From assembly GCA_012729535.1 (NCBI GenBank), contig JAAYCY010000028.1, positions 1-64,000 of the forward strand: DNA of 64,000 nt. The letters run 5' to 3'. The notes under the pieces were generated by a model that did no database searches, was not told where the DNA came from, and saw only the letters and a list, made by a program, of their open reading frames with translations. A program made the position numbers and the translations under genes. Position 1 is the first letter of the stretch. Each line of letters begins with the position of its first letter. The DNA comes from Methanomicrobiales archaeon (GTDB taxonomy: Archaea > Halobacteriota > Methanomicrobia > Methanomicrobiales > Methanospirillaceae). This document shows positions 47,301-54,833 of this stretch, piece by piece.

Positions 47301-47462
47301 ATTACCATTTTCCAAGGCATCCTCTGCAGATGTAAGAATGTGTACCCTGAATTCTCCTTCTCTTTCAAGGAAAAATTTGCCAAGGGTGAGGAGATCCTCT
47401 TCATCATCAACATAAAGAAGTGAAATGGGATCTCGCCTTTCGTGAGATTCAATTATTGCCAT
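44322..47462 (-). CDS. REC-PAS(x5)-histidine kinase
   Basis: 1046-residue signalling protein. An N-terminal receiver (residues about 10-135, phospho-site in DAIVSDYQMPG, switch threonine in FILFTGRG) is followed by five PAS-type segments, roughly 145-275, 285-405, 410-535, 550-665 and 675-795. A HisKA domain with the H-box AIAHELRTPLTPL follows. The HATPase_c domain has N-box IDNIISNAVKFS, DNGAGICKEH and GLGLSVTRRL. No membrane segment is present, so it senses in the cytoplasm. The receiver at the front suggests it is itself the target of another kinase. It is divergent from the gene at 47826, whose receiver is clearly related. Confidence 0.92.
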   Translation of the reverse strand: MAIIESHERRDPISLLYVDDEEDLLTLGKFFLEREGEFRVHILTSAEDALENGNIECYDAIVSDYQMPGIDGIKFLKLVRKKFPDIPFILFTGRGREEVVIEAINNGADFYLQKGGDPKPLFVELSHKIRQAVRRKQAEYSLMLSEKQYFDFIHSLLDATYAINRSGQVVGWNRAIEKLTQVPSIDIVGKCNYEHSIPFYGIRRPLLIDLIDEPDEKISQYYSDFFRAGSSLFANATISLPDKPEIIVQIITYHLYNIAGEVIGAVESLRDITELVRTRDQLTQSEIKFKNLVEYSKDAILIISFSGIIQFINPKGLQMIEESDFDLIIGEKNILDYIHPKCHEGIRKELKQVYLGIEAYTVQYKLITAKKREIWIECIGTKIPYLDSHAVLVSARNITDRINYETALKERENHLRVIAESSPDIIVRVNRDFKILYCNPRISDYLDISPEKILGTDARNFSAYDQYTEDWIQHVTQVFENGIPVRKEWKMPSGIWLDYLIYPDFSHDNVVAAVTTSIRDVTKTKFHEEEKELYYKNLLVQRELTDALLHAVPIPVYWKSLKQKYLGCNQTLTEFLHIPPEEFVGKTIDEIWTRKKDVDKIIEFDHDLMRSGIFHPTHTKVIDKLGNEHDVIITKNFFYDHEGNIGGIVGAILDISDTLKLTNELRNREELFRMIITQSLDIFVIINSRLEITFISPRIEKLSGYLAEEIIGPVQRFIHSDDYERISDQLYRLISNPSSTETAEFRSLKRDGSYMLLEGIAVNCVDNPAINGILVTARDITDHRKTEIKLDTSLTQKEILERTVQERTREVTDLLKLKNSLITAIAHELRTPLTPLKVLLPYLLKEDNHDSRTEIIGVMEKNTEKIASIVEQILQLANLGTMYEIDEISDVNILAVVENILNIYAITAEKENIAFITNISDKLILRTSLPHLVSIIDNIISNAVKFSYPDGNVWITGNENDDMTILSIRDNGAGICKEHINMIFEPFYKEDTSRHDRSSPGLGLSVTRRLIQLIGGSITITSEGQGMGTEVILSFQKSLFLDMNNN

Positions 47463-47825
47463 TATGAGTAGAAAATACCAGATAAATCCTGATTATTAGG
47501 TGGTTTGAACATTATCATTACATTTTCAAAGATCATATTTTAACTTTAAAAGTAAAAAGGATTTCCATAAAAATACCCCTTTTTTTTCGTTCGTTGGCCT
47601 TAGTAACATGAAATAAATCGCATTTTTACATTTTCTGTTTTTAAGATAAAAACAGGTAAAACGGTTTTAAAGGAGAACCGGACATCTTATTTATCGATAC
47701 ATATTAGGGATAAGAAAACTAATATAAGAATTAATAAATCCGAGCACTTATAATACGGGTTTTATTCAAGTTATCAGAAATATCCCCTGATAATATGCAA
47801 AACAGAGCCATACACGGATTAGTAT
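47463..47825. promoter_or_regulatory. 363-bp divergent promoter region with two dyads
   Basis: Lies between two divergent signalling genes. It contains a perfect 9-bp inverted repeat, CTGTTTTTA-AGA-TAAAAACAG (47635-47655), directly followed by a second dyad TAAAAC-G-GTTTTA (47657-47669). A T8 run at 47580-47587 and several TATA-like AT stretches are also present. The dyads could be operator sites or a small hairpin. No coding frame was found. Confidence 0.5.
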
Positions 47826-49277
47826 ATGACTGAAACAGGATTGGAATCAGAAAATATAAAACCAATTTCCATTCTTTTTGTTGATGATGAACCTGAGATT
47901 CTCAACATAACAAAGATATTTCTGGAAGAAACAGGTGATTTTGTTGTGGATACCATCACCTCTGCAGTAGATGCACTTAAATCCTCTCCCATTCAGTCTT
48001 ATGATGCCATTGTTTCGGATTATCTAATGCCAGACATGGATGGAATTGCCTTTCTGAAAATAATCAGAGAAGAGTATGGTTATATCCCATTTATTCTATT
48101 CATCGGCCATGGTTGCGAAGAAATAGTGATAGAGGCAATAAACAACGGTGCTGACTTTTACCTGCAAAAAAGCGGAACATCCAAATCTCCTTTTGCTGAA
48201 CTCGCATACCGGATTAAACAAGCAGTTAAGAAAAAACGTGCGGAAGAAAAACTTCGGAAAAGCGAAGAAAAGTTTCGTTCATTTGTTGAGAATGCCAATG
48301 AAATAGTTTTTTCCTTAAATCCTGACGGAACATTTTCTTATATTTCTCCTAACTGTTTTAGTATACTTGGTCATAATCCAATTGAGATTATTGGAAAATC
48401 TTCTAAAATTTTTATTCATCCAGATGATCTGCAGGAAAACTTGAAAGTATTCAATATGGCCATAAAAAATGGTGAAAGTGCTACGGGAGTAGAATACCGG
48501 ATACAACATAAAAATGGAAACTATAGGTGGCATTCCCAGAGTATTGTCCCTGTTCGCGACATTAACGGAAATATTGTCGGAGTTCAGGGAATATGCCATG
48601 ATATTACCGGTAGAAAAAAGATTGAAGCTGCTCTTCGGAAAGCAAACCGTCAACTTAACCTCCTAACCAGCATCACCAGGCATGATATCCTAAACAAAAT
48701 TACCACGATATATGGATATCTTGAGATTGCTGAAATGGAAGTCAAAAACCATCAAATCTCAGAATACCTGCAGAAAATGAAAGAAACAACCAAAGAGATT
48801 CAGTCACAGATAGAATTTACCAGCATATATGAAAACCTGGGAGTACAAGAACCCCAATGGATTACCCTTGAAACAGCATTACCCCACTTATCAATCCCAA
48901 GTTCTGTATCCATAATCGCCGAAGTAAAGAATATTGATATTTTTGCTGATCCAATGCTCGAAAAGGTTTTTTTTAATCTTTTTGATAACTCTTTGAGACA
49001 TGGAAAAAATGTTTCAACTATCAGGATTACCACTCACCAGTCTGGTGATAACCTGGTGATTATTTGGGAAGATAATGGCATTGGGGTATCTGATGAAGAA
49101 AAAGATAATATTTTTGAACCGGGTATTGGAGCGAATACCGGATTTGGAATGTTCCTGGTCAGGGAAATTTTATTATTAACAGGAATCAGGATCCGGGAAA
49201 CCGGTGTATATGGGAAGGGAGCCAGGTTTGAAATTATGGTTCCAAAAGCAGGTTGGAAATATGCGCAAAATCAGTAA
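47826..49277 (+). CDS. REC-PAS-histidine kinase
   Basis: 483 residues. The receiver (about 12-135) keeps the DD acidic pair (FVDDEPEIL), phospho-Asp (DAIVSDYLMPDMDG) and lysine (FYLQKSG). Its conserved threonine is replaced by isoleucine (FILFIGHG). One PAS/PAC segment follows (about 150-275). A methanogen-type H-box comes next (SITRHDILNKITTI), then HATPase_c motifs FFNLFDNSLRHG, EDNGIGV and GFGMFLVREI. Cytoplasmic. Its promoter is shared with the larger kinase on the other strand. Confidence 0.91.
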   Translation: MTETGLESENIKPISILFVDDEPEILNITKIFLEETGDFVVDTITSAVDALKSSPIQSYDAIVSDYLMPDMDGIAFLKIIREEYGYIPFILFIGHGCEEIVIEAINNGADFYLQKSGTSKSPFAELAYRIKQAVKKKRAEEKLRKSEEKFRSFVENANEIVFSLNPDGTFSYISPNCFSILGHNPIEIIGKSSKIFIHPDDLQENLKVFNMAIKNGESATGVEYRIQHKNGNYRWHSQSIVPVRDINGNIVGVQGICHDITGRKKIEAALRKANRQLNLLTSITRHDILNKITTIYGYLEIAEMEVKNHQISEYLQKMKETTKEIQSQIEFTSIYENLGVQEPQWITLETALPHLSIPSSVSIIAEVKNIDIFADPMLEKVFFNLFDNSLRHGKNVSTIRITTHQSGDNLVIIWEDNGIGVSDEEKDNIFEPGIGANTGFGMFLVREILLLTGIRIRETGVYGKGARFEIMVPKAGWKYAQNQ

Positions 49278-49358
49278 AAAATTCATTCACTTCCTAATAA
49301 TCAAAAAAGGGCAGCGTATGCAGATCAGTCTATTAAAAAACCTGTTCTAATGATTCTG

Positions 49359-49366
49359 AAAAAAAA
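49359..49366 (-). terminator. Oligo-T terminator after the histone gene
   Basis: Eight consecutive T residues on the minus strand begin one base after the histone stop codon. Confidence 0.55.
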
Positions 49367-49367
49367 G

Positions 49368-49697
49368 TTATGCGGTTTTTTCCGCGGCCATTTCAACATC
49401 TTCTTCCTTAATGGTCTTTCGACCAGCATGAGATGCGAGTTTATTTGCCTCTTTTACCAGTTTGCTTAGGTAATCTTCTGCCATTGTTACCAAAGCTGCC
49501 GCCCCATCGCTTCCCACTCGTTCTGCTCCACTAGCTTTTGCAATCCGAACCACTGCAGCTGTTGGCAAATCTTTTGTTTTGACAGCTGACTCCTGTTTAA
49601 CATGAGTGGTCGTTTTTGAAGCTGTTTGCTTTGCTTTCACAGCCGATTTTCCCGGTTTCTTTGTTGACGCATGTTTTGGCACCGATTTTGCTACCAT
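49368..49697 (-). CDS. Archaeal histone with lysine-rich N-terminal tail
   Basis: 109 residues. The last 67 form a standard archaeal histone fold: LPTAAVVRIAKASGAERVG (helix 1, loop 1), the long central helix LVTMAEDYLSKLVKEANKLA, and loop 2 with GRKTIKEEDVEMA. The first 42 residues are a disordered-looking tail with 11 lysines plus Ser, Thr, Ala and Pro, including KAKQTASKTTTH. Most archaeal histones start at MxELPxA and have no tail. The ATG at 49697 is preceded by TTGGGGGA at 4-5 bases; no good start exists at the core boundary, so the tail appears to be translated. Confidence 0.92.
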   Translation of the reverse strand: MVAKSVPKHASTKKPGKSAVKAKQTASKTTTHVKQESAVKTKDLPTAAVVRIAKASGAERVGSDGAAALVTMAEDYLSKLVKEANKLASHAGRKTIKEEDVEMAAEKTA

Positions 49698-49797
49698 TTT
49701 TCCCCCAATATCTCATGATGTGCTACACATGGTCATGGAAAGCAGCATTAACACAAAAGTTATGACAGGTTTCTTCTCCATTAACACCATCATGATC

Positions 49798-49806
49798 CTT
49801 TTATAA
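49798..49806 (-). promoter_or_regulatory. TATA-box candidate for the histone gene
   Basis: On the minus strand the sequence reads TATTATAAAAGG. If used, transcription would begin near 49775, leaving a leader of about 75 bases before the histone ATG. That is long for an archaeal message and contains the GGGGGA ribosome-binding site. Confidence 0.4.
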
Positions 49807-49906
49807 TATGAATAAGAGGTTTAAAAATTTTATGGTGAATTCATTATTAATTTGAGACGATAGAAATAGTTAGGTAAATTTTCAGAAATAAACGTAACAT
49901 CTGGAG

Positions 49907-50350
49907 TTATTTCAGATTTTTACCACAACCATCATGATGCAAGAACCTTCTGATTACATCAAGAAGAATACCTGGTTCAGATGGTTTAATAATATATTCA
50001 TCAGCACCAATAGAGAATCCATAATCTATGTGTCTCTTTTCAGTATAAGATGCAGTATAGAAAATTAAAGGAATATGAGAGGTTTTTGGATCACCTTTTA
50101 TTGCTTTACAGATATCATACCCATCCTGTCCGGGCATCAGAATATCAGTTACAATCACATCAATCGTTTCATTATTTATAATATTCAGCGCTTCTTCACC
50201 ATCTTTAACTAGAATTACCCGGTATCCGTTTCCAGTAAGTAATTTTTCCAGATAATAACGGTTTTCATACCGGTCATCTGCAACCAGGATTGTTATACCT
50301 GTGGTTTCTATATTTTTTTCATTTTGTGATGAACAATCAACCGTATTCAT
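49907..50350 (-). CDS. Stand-alone response regulator receiver protein
   Basis: 147 residues, a single CheY-like receiver with no output domain. The acidic pair is VADDRYENR (a D-D-R variant), phospho-Asp lies in VIVTDILMPGQDGYD, the switch threonine in IFYTAS and the lysine in YIIKPSEPG. About 20 residues precede the domain. It is probably a phosphotransfer partner of the PAS kinases nearby, though not adjacent to either. The gene lies 209 bp upstream of the histone gene, in the same orientation. Confidence 0.9.
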   Translation of the reverse strand: MNTVDCSSQNEKNIETTGITILVADDRYENRYYLEKLLTGNGYRVILVKDGEEALNIINNETIDVIVTDILMPGQDGYDICKAIKGDPKTSHIPLIFYTASYTEKRHIDYGFSIGADEYIIKPSEPGILLDVIRRFLHHDGCGKNLK

Positions 50351-50601
50351 AGTAAGCCCATGCTACAGATTAGAATTGAAAGAATTTTATCCACATTTGA
50401 AACACAATATAAGAAAATTTTTCTCACAATGCCATATACTTTTCCCATCATTGACCAAGATAACTTCCTAAAACCAATAAAAGGCAATCAACCGGCCTCA
50501 TATAGTTCGTCTAAACTGATATCGTGTTGTGAATATTTAGAGAAAACCAATAGATCAACCGAACATAACTCCACAAATAACAATGAACAGCAATAATACC
50601 A
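50351..50601. other. 251-bp intergenic region, no convincing gene
   Basis: Between the response regulator start and the zinc-ribbon gene end. It probably holds the response-regulator promoter on the minus strand. A 78-codon plus-strand frame at 50360-50596 is Asn/Ser-rich with no domain or ribosome-binding site. Confidence 0.5.
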
Positions 50602-50859
50602 TTACTCTTTTTTGACACGGTCAAGTTGGACACCATCATACGGACAGTATCGTTCATTGCCTGAGGTCTCCCACCCACATACGGGACACCTGTGGAATTC
50701 GTGATTGTGTCTGAAAAATGGGATCAGCGGGATAATGAGAAACAGGAAAAAAAATGGAAATCCAATTATCCAAAGAAAAACACTGAACCCCAAGGAACCC
50801 AGAAAAAGTAAAAGGGAGAGATCTACCCGTTTCGTAAATATGCCTCCCTGACTGCCCAT
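50602..50859 (-). CDS. Small membrane protein with C-terminal zinc ribbon
   Basis: Up to 85 residues. Two hydrophobic stretches (about 15-48) form one long or two short membrane helices. A zinc ribbon follows: CPVCGWETSGNERYCPYDG (C-x2-C ... C-x2-D, with the fourth ligand possibly Asp or His). It overlaps the end of mfnF by 37 bp. The ATG at 50859 has no ribosome-binding site. Inside the overlap, GGGAGG stands 7 bases before an in-frame ACG at 50835, which would give a tidier start (KRVDLSLLLFLG). The start is therefore uncertain. Confidence 0.7.
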   Translation of the reverse strand: MGSQGGIFTKRVDLSLLLFLGSLGFSVFLWIIGFPFFFLFLIIPLIPFFRHNHEFHRCPVCGWETSGNERYCPYDGVQLDRVKKE

Positions 50860-51746
50860 GCAGGCATTGCGTCAGATATCTTTCCCATTTCAATATTCAG
50901 ATTGATGGTATCAAACCATCCAGATAGTATGCCTGACCCGATACCAGCGGTTATTATCCTGTTACATGCATATCGGTCAATTAAGGTGCGAACATACTCC
51001 TCGATAAGTTTTTTCTCCTCCTTTACATAGGATTCTGCGATAAAAAGGGCACTTTCTTCTCCGATCTCTGAAACATCTGCACAGACCATTCTGGCCATCC
51101 TTCGGAGGCACTCATACCGCGAAGTGTGAAAGTTATCCGGAGTCTGGGTTGTATAATCCTCTTGCGTAATCATTCCCATGAGCAGATGAGCATCACCAGA
51201 ACAGGCAAAATATTCAGTGCTTATCCCTACTTTCTGGCCGTCCAGGCTGACAGAACGGAGAAGTGAAGAGATAGGAGTCCGGAGAACTCCATAATACGCA
51301 AGGAGGCCACTTTTCAGACGCGAAAAATCGGTCTGCCTCTTTAAAAAATCCCAGGCATTGAGAGGAATAATATCTGTTGTAGTGCTCCCCATGTCGATAA
51401 GCAATGAATTGGGATAGAAGTCACGCAGAATATCAGCCATAACAAGCCAGTTGGCTGCGGCCAGTTCTGGAACAGGAAAATCATGAAATAACCCATCAGT
51501 CCCGTAAAACCGGGCATCAGGAAAAACATCCTTTACCGCTGAAACAATAAATTCAATACCCTCCTGCTTTGACGAAAAACAATCTGCTAGTTCTCCGCTC
51601 ATCACTACCGCTGCATTTTTTGCTTCAGAATATCCCTGTAATATCTCCCTGATAGGTGTCTCTTTCCAAAGTGGACAATAGTGAATAAAAACACCTGATT
51701 CAGAAACAACCTTCAGGTTTGCACCACCAATATCAACTCCTATCAT
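50823..51746 (-). CDS. mfnF: Methanofuran biosynthesis protein MfnF (hydantoinase-like)
   Basis: COG1548 protein that joins the furan amine and gamma-glutamyltyramine in methanofuran synthesis, belonging to the ASKHA/hydantoinase fold. Visible segments are IGVDIGGANLKVV at the start, LLIDMGSTTTDIIPL in the middle and ITAGIGSGIL near the end. I start at ATG 51746 (MIGVDIGG), the family start, not at 51779. It overlaps the end of mfnD by 14 bp, making an mfnD-mfnF operon. Confidence 0.9.
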   Translation of the reverse strand: MIGVDIGGANLKVVSESGVFIHYCPLWKETPIREILQGYSEAKNAAVVMSGELADCFSSKQEGIEFIVSAVKDVFPDARFYGTDGLFHDFPVPELAAANWLVMADILRDFYPNSLLIDMGSTTTDIIPLNAWDFLKRQTDFSRLKSGLLAYYGVLRTPISSLLRSVSLDGQKVGISTEYFACSGDAHLLMGMITQEDYTTQTPDNFHTSRYECLRRMARMVCADVSEIGEESALFIAESYVKEEKKLIEEYVRTLIDRYACNRIITAGIGSGILSGWFDTINLNIEMGKISDAMPAWAVREAYLRNG

Positions 51747-52632
51747 ACGTGACCGTCCCATCTGAAGAAAACTTTGCATGACCTTTCAGGTGAACTGATG
51801 CGGGTGCTTTTCCATACGAGGCATCAATTATAATTTGTCCTATCTCTTCTTCCATGCATGCAGCAATCCCGACTATGCTCGTTGTGGGTCTTGGATTTAC
51901 ATCAACAATTACTATACGGTCTGAATTGACAATTATATCAATTCCAACATAACCCTGACAACCTAGAACCATAACGGCTTTTGAGGCTGATTCATATATT
52001 TCCTTCATCCGGGGATGGTCAACAGGGGTTTTTCCTCCATGGTAACTAACCAGACCATCTGGTGAAAACCTGATATCCTGTCGGTTTAACGCCAGAAGAA
52101 GCGGAGTATCTCCGGTATAATAAAGACAGGATTCTCCCACAACCCTGGATCCAACAAGGCTAATGGAGAGATGCTCACCATCAATAAATTCCTGACCAAA
52201 TTCTCCTTCTCTTGCAGGATCTTCAGTAAGCCTGACACCAACCGTCCCGCACCCGGATATTTGCTTTACAATCCTTTTTCCAGAAAAGACTTCTCTTGGA
52301 ACATCTATTCCATGAGACAGTAAAATCTGTCCAGTACGTTTTTTATTTGCACAAATTGCTGCAGAAAAGGAATTACATCCAATATTTCGGGTAACATCCT
52401 CAAGTTGCTTGTTATATCGAGCAAGCAGGTGATCTGGTGCGATAACGAGACCTTCGTCACATAGTTTTCCAAGCCTGATTATTTCTTCATTAAAATCTTT
52501 TCCTTCCGTTGGGGAATGAACCGTATGTCCAGATTTCAAAAAACTTGAGGTAAGAATATCAAGCATGGCGCGACCCTCAGGAGCAAGGGCAGGATCATGG
52601 CTGACCGCATATTCAGCAAGCAGAATATTCAT
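51733..52632 (-). CDS. mfnD: Tyramine--L-glutamate ligase MfnD
   Basis: ATP-grasp ligase of 299 residues that makes gamma-glutamyltyramine for methanofuran. ATP-grasp motifs include IVKQISGCGTVGVRL (ATP-binding lysine), FGQEFIDGEHLSISLV, and the metal-binding VGIDIIVNSD followed by IVDVNPRPTTS. Placement next to mfnF supports the assignment. It is divergent from surE across a 181-bp gap, which should contain both promoters. Confidence 0.9.
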   Translation of the reverse strand: MNILLAEYAVSHDPALAPEGRAMLDILTSSFLKSGHTVHSPTEGKDFNEEIIRLGKLCDEGLVIAPDHLLARYNKQLEDVTRNIGCNSFSAAICANKKRTGQILLSHGIDVPREVFSGKRIVKQISGCGTVGVRLTEDPAREGEFGQEFIDGEHLSISLVGSRVVGESCLYYTGDTPLLLALNRQDIRFSPDGLVSYHGGKTPVDHPRMKEIYESASKAVMVLGCQGYVGIDIIVNSDRIVIVDVNPRPTTSIVGIAACMEEEIGQIIIDASYGKAPASVHLKGHAKFSSDGTVTYDRS

Positions 52633-52813
52633 CGCTACTTGTTTGCGGGATCAGGAAAAAAATAATCCGGTAATCACATCGATTACCCCAGTTAAAAATA
52701 TCTGCTACATGGTATCCGCTCATCACTTTAAGAATCTGAAGAGCAAATAATCCGGATACATGATATCAGGATTGCCCCCTGAAACCCTTGTCACGAACAA
52801 TCCTCATGAGAGT

Positions 52814-53593
52814 ATGAAACCCTGTATTCTTCTGACGAACGATGACGGGGTAAATTCTGAGGGACTTTGGGCAGCATATGATGCACTCTCTGAAATTGGT
52901 GATGTTGTTGTTTGTGCACCTGCAACGCAGCAGAGTGCAGTCGGCAGATCTCTTTCAATCTTTGAACCGCTCAGAGTCAACACGATACACCGGGGGGACA
53001 TAATTGCGTATGCAGTTGGCGGAAAACCCACTGATTCAGTTATCCTTGCGTTGTTTGCTCTCGGAGTGAAACCAGATATTGTTGTTTCAGGGATTAATAT
53101 TGGAGAAAATGTCTCATATGAAGCGATTACCACATCCGGAACCGTTGGTGCTGCATTGGAAGCTGCAAACCATGGATTTCCATCAGTAGCATTCTCTCTC
53201 CAGATAGAGGACCAGAAAGAAAAATTTGACGATGCCAGACACATAGCAGACAGGTTTTCAGAGTCAAAAGGGGTTGTCAGAAGTGTAATATCACACATTC
53301 TTGAGAAGGGATTCCCATCCTTTACTCATGTAATTAATGTAAACATCCCATCAGTGATTACTGGAGGATACGAAATTACTCATCTGGCTGAACACTTGTT
53401 TATTACCGGGGTCGAAAAACGTCTGGATCCACGGGGAAAACCTTATTACTGGATTAATGGGCCCCTTATCACCGATGCACCAGAAGGGACTGATGTCCAT
53501 GCAATTCATTCAGGAAACATATCCATTACCCCCATTACTCTGGATTGTACGGCTTACGCAGGTTCAAATGAACTCAAAAAAATTTTTTTTTAA
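52814..53593 (+). CDS. surE: 5'/3'-nucleotidase SurE
   Basis: Metal-dependent nucleoside monophosphate phosphatase, 259 residues. The metal-binding N terminus is ILLTNDDGVNSEG, followed by VCAPATQQSAVGRS, the glycine loop AVGGKPTDSV, and VVSGINIGEN with the last ligands. The frame opens at 52760, but the family begins at MKPCILLTNDDG, so I use ATG 52814. It precedes rpiA by 23 bp; both may be cotranscribed. Confidence 0.93.
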   Translation: MKPCILLTNDDGVNSEGLWAAYDALSEIGDVVVCAPATQQSAVGRSLSIFEPLRVNTIHRGDIIAYAVGGKPTDSVILALFALGVKPDIVVSGINIGENVSYEAITTSGTVGAALEAANHGFPSVAFSLQIEDQKEKFDDARHIADRFSESKGVVRSVISHILEKGFPSFTHVINVNIPSVITGGYEITHLAEHLFITGVEKRLDPRGKPYYWINGPLITDAPEGTDVHAIHSGNISITPITLDCTAYAGSNELKKIFF

Positions 53594-53616
53594 TTGACTC
53601 TTAGCAGGAAATCAGC

Positions 53617-54333
53617 ATGAACAATCAGGAATTTTCTCCTCAGGAAAGAGCAAAACAGAAAGCAGGATATAAAGCTGCAGAATACGTGAGTAATGGCATG
53701 ATTATCGGCCTTGGAACCGGTTCCACAGTTGCTTTCACCATGGCCCGCCTCAAAGAGCGAATAGAGACAGAGGGTCTTTCCATCCATGGCGTACCGACTT
53801 CTATTCAAACAATGATACGTGCAACCGAACTAGGCATCCCGATTATCGGACTTGAACAGGCAGATAAAATCGATATTACTATTGATGGTGCTGACCAGAT
53901 AGACCCAAAACTCAGGTTAATCAAAGGAAGAGGAGCTGCACACGTAAGAGAGAGAATTATCGCTGATGCATCATTACATCTCATCATTGTTGCAGATTCA
54001 TCCAAAATGTATGATACATTATCTGGACCAATACCAGTAGAAATAATCCCCTTTGCTCTCTCCCATGTTCAGAAAAGACTTAAGAAATTGGGAGGAAAAC
54101 CAAACACCAGGGAAGGAGTCAAAAAGGATGGCCCGGTCATATCTGACAATGGAAATATTGTCCTTGATTATTATCCTTCAGAACGATTTGACCCGATAAA
54201 ACTGGAAACTGAAATTAATATGATTCCCGGAGTAGTCAGTTGCGGAATTTTTGCCGAATTTGCAAGTAAAACAACGGTTATCATTGGAGATGAAGAACCA
54301 AAAATAATCACATTATTAGATCTTAATCAGTAA
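53617..54333 (+). CDS. rpiA: Ribose-5-phosphate isomerase A
   Basis: Interconverts ribose 5-phosphate and ribulose 5-phosphate; 238 residues. Conserved segments are IGLGTGSTVAF (phosphate loop), TIDGADQIDP with the catalytic aspartates, LIKGRGAAHVRE and VADSSKM. The gene has an AGGA site 8-9 bases before the ATG and overlaps the convergent regulator gene by 11 bp. Confidence 0.94.
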   Translation: MNNQEFSPQERAKQKAGYKAAEYVSNGMIIGLGTGSTVAFTMARLKERIETEGLSIHGVPTSIQTMIRATELGIPIIGLEQADKIDITIDGADQIDPKLRLIKGRGAAHVRERIIADASLHLIIVADSSKMYDTLSGPIPVEIIPFALSHVQKRLKKLGGKPNTREGVKKDGPVISDNGNIVLDYYPSERFDPIKLETEINMIPGVVSCGIFAEFASKTTVIIGDEEPKIITLLDLNQ

Positions 54334-54739
54334 AGCCAGTATAACCATGTATTTCTGATAACCGAACACGGATTGTTTCTAAAATAGCAACCCGGTTTTT
54401 ACAAACATCCTCGGTTTCTGTCCGGATACTATCTAGAACAATGTCAATCGAATGGAGCAGACGATAATGCTTCATGGTTCTGACAGAATCTCCTTTACAT
54501 TGTTCTGACACAAGGATCCAACCTCTATTTATCAGATCATGGATAGCAATACTCACTTCAGGTTGTCGTAAACCAGTAATTTTTTCAATCTCACGTGAAG
54601 TCAAACCTGTATTATAATGAAGTGATAGCAGAACACGGGAACTATTCGGTTTTAACCCTGCCCGTATAAGCATATCGAATATTGACTCATCTTTTGAAGA
54701 AAAAAATGATAATGTGCCGTATCCTTGTGATAACACCAC
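54323..54739 (-). CDS. Winged-helix transcriptional regulator next to tbp
   Basis: 138 residues. A helix-turn-helix region (LTSREIEKITGLRQPEVSIAIHDL) and wing (NRGWILVSEQ) match MarR/TrmB-like archaeal regulators. The C-terminal helix may dimerise. It starts at a GTG (54739) preceded by GGGGGAT. A perfect 8-bp dyad lies in its own promoter, which suggests it controls itself. The main tbp gene begins 94 bp upstream on the same strand. Its targets are unknown. Confidence 0.85.
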   Translation of the reverse strand: MVLSQGYGTLSFFSSKDESIFDMLIRAGLKPNSSRVLLSLHYNTGLTSREIEKITGLRQPEVSIAIHDLINRGWILVSEQCKGDSVRTMKHYRLLHSIDIVLDSIRTETEDVCKNRVAILETIRVRLSEIHGYTGFTD

Positions 54740-54759
54740 AACAATCCCCCGGATAGCGG

Positions 54760-54784
54760 TACTATAGCATTTAGTTCTATAGTA
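54760..54784. promoter_or_regulatory. Dyad operator candidate TACTATAG-n9-CTATAGTA
   Basis: Perfect 8-bp inverted repeat (54760-54767 and 54777-54784) with a 9-bp spacer. On the minus strand it lies just downstream of TTTAAATA (about 54785-54792), so it would cover the transcription start of the regulator gene. That position fits repression by a dimeric winged-helix protein. Confidence 0.6.
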
Positions 54785-54833
54785 TTTAAAAATATAGAAT
54801 TGGAATTATATAAGAAGATTAATTATAAGAAAA

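Noticed and set aside
50360-50596. 78-codon plus-strand frame upstream of the response regulator
   Set aside because: Asn/Ser/Thr-rich, lacks a start signal, and overlaps the expected promoter of the divergent gene.
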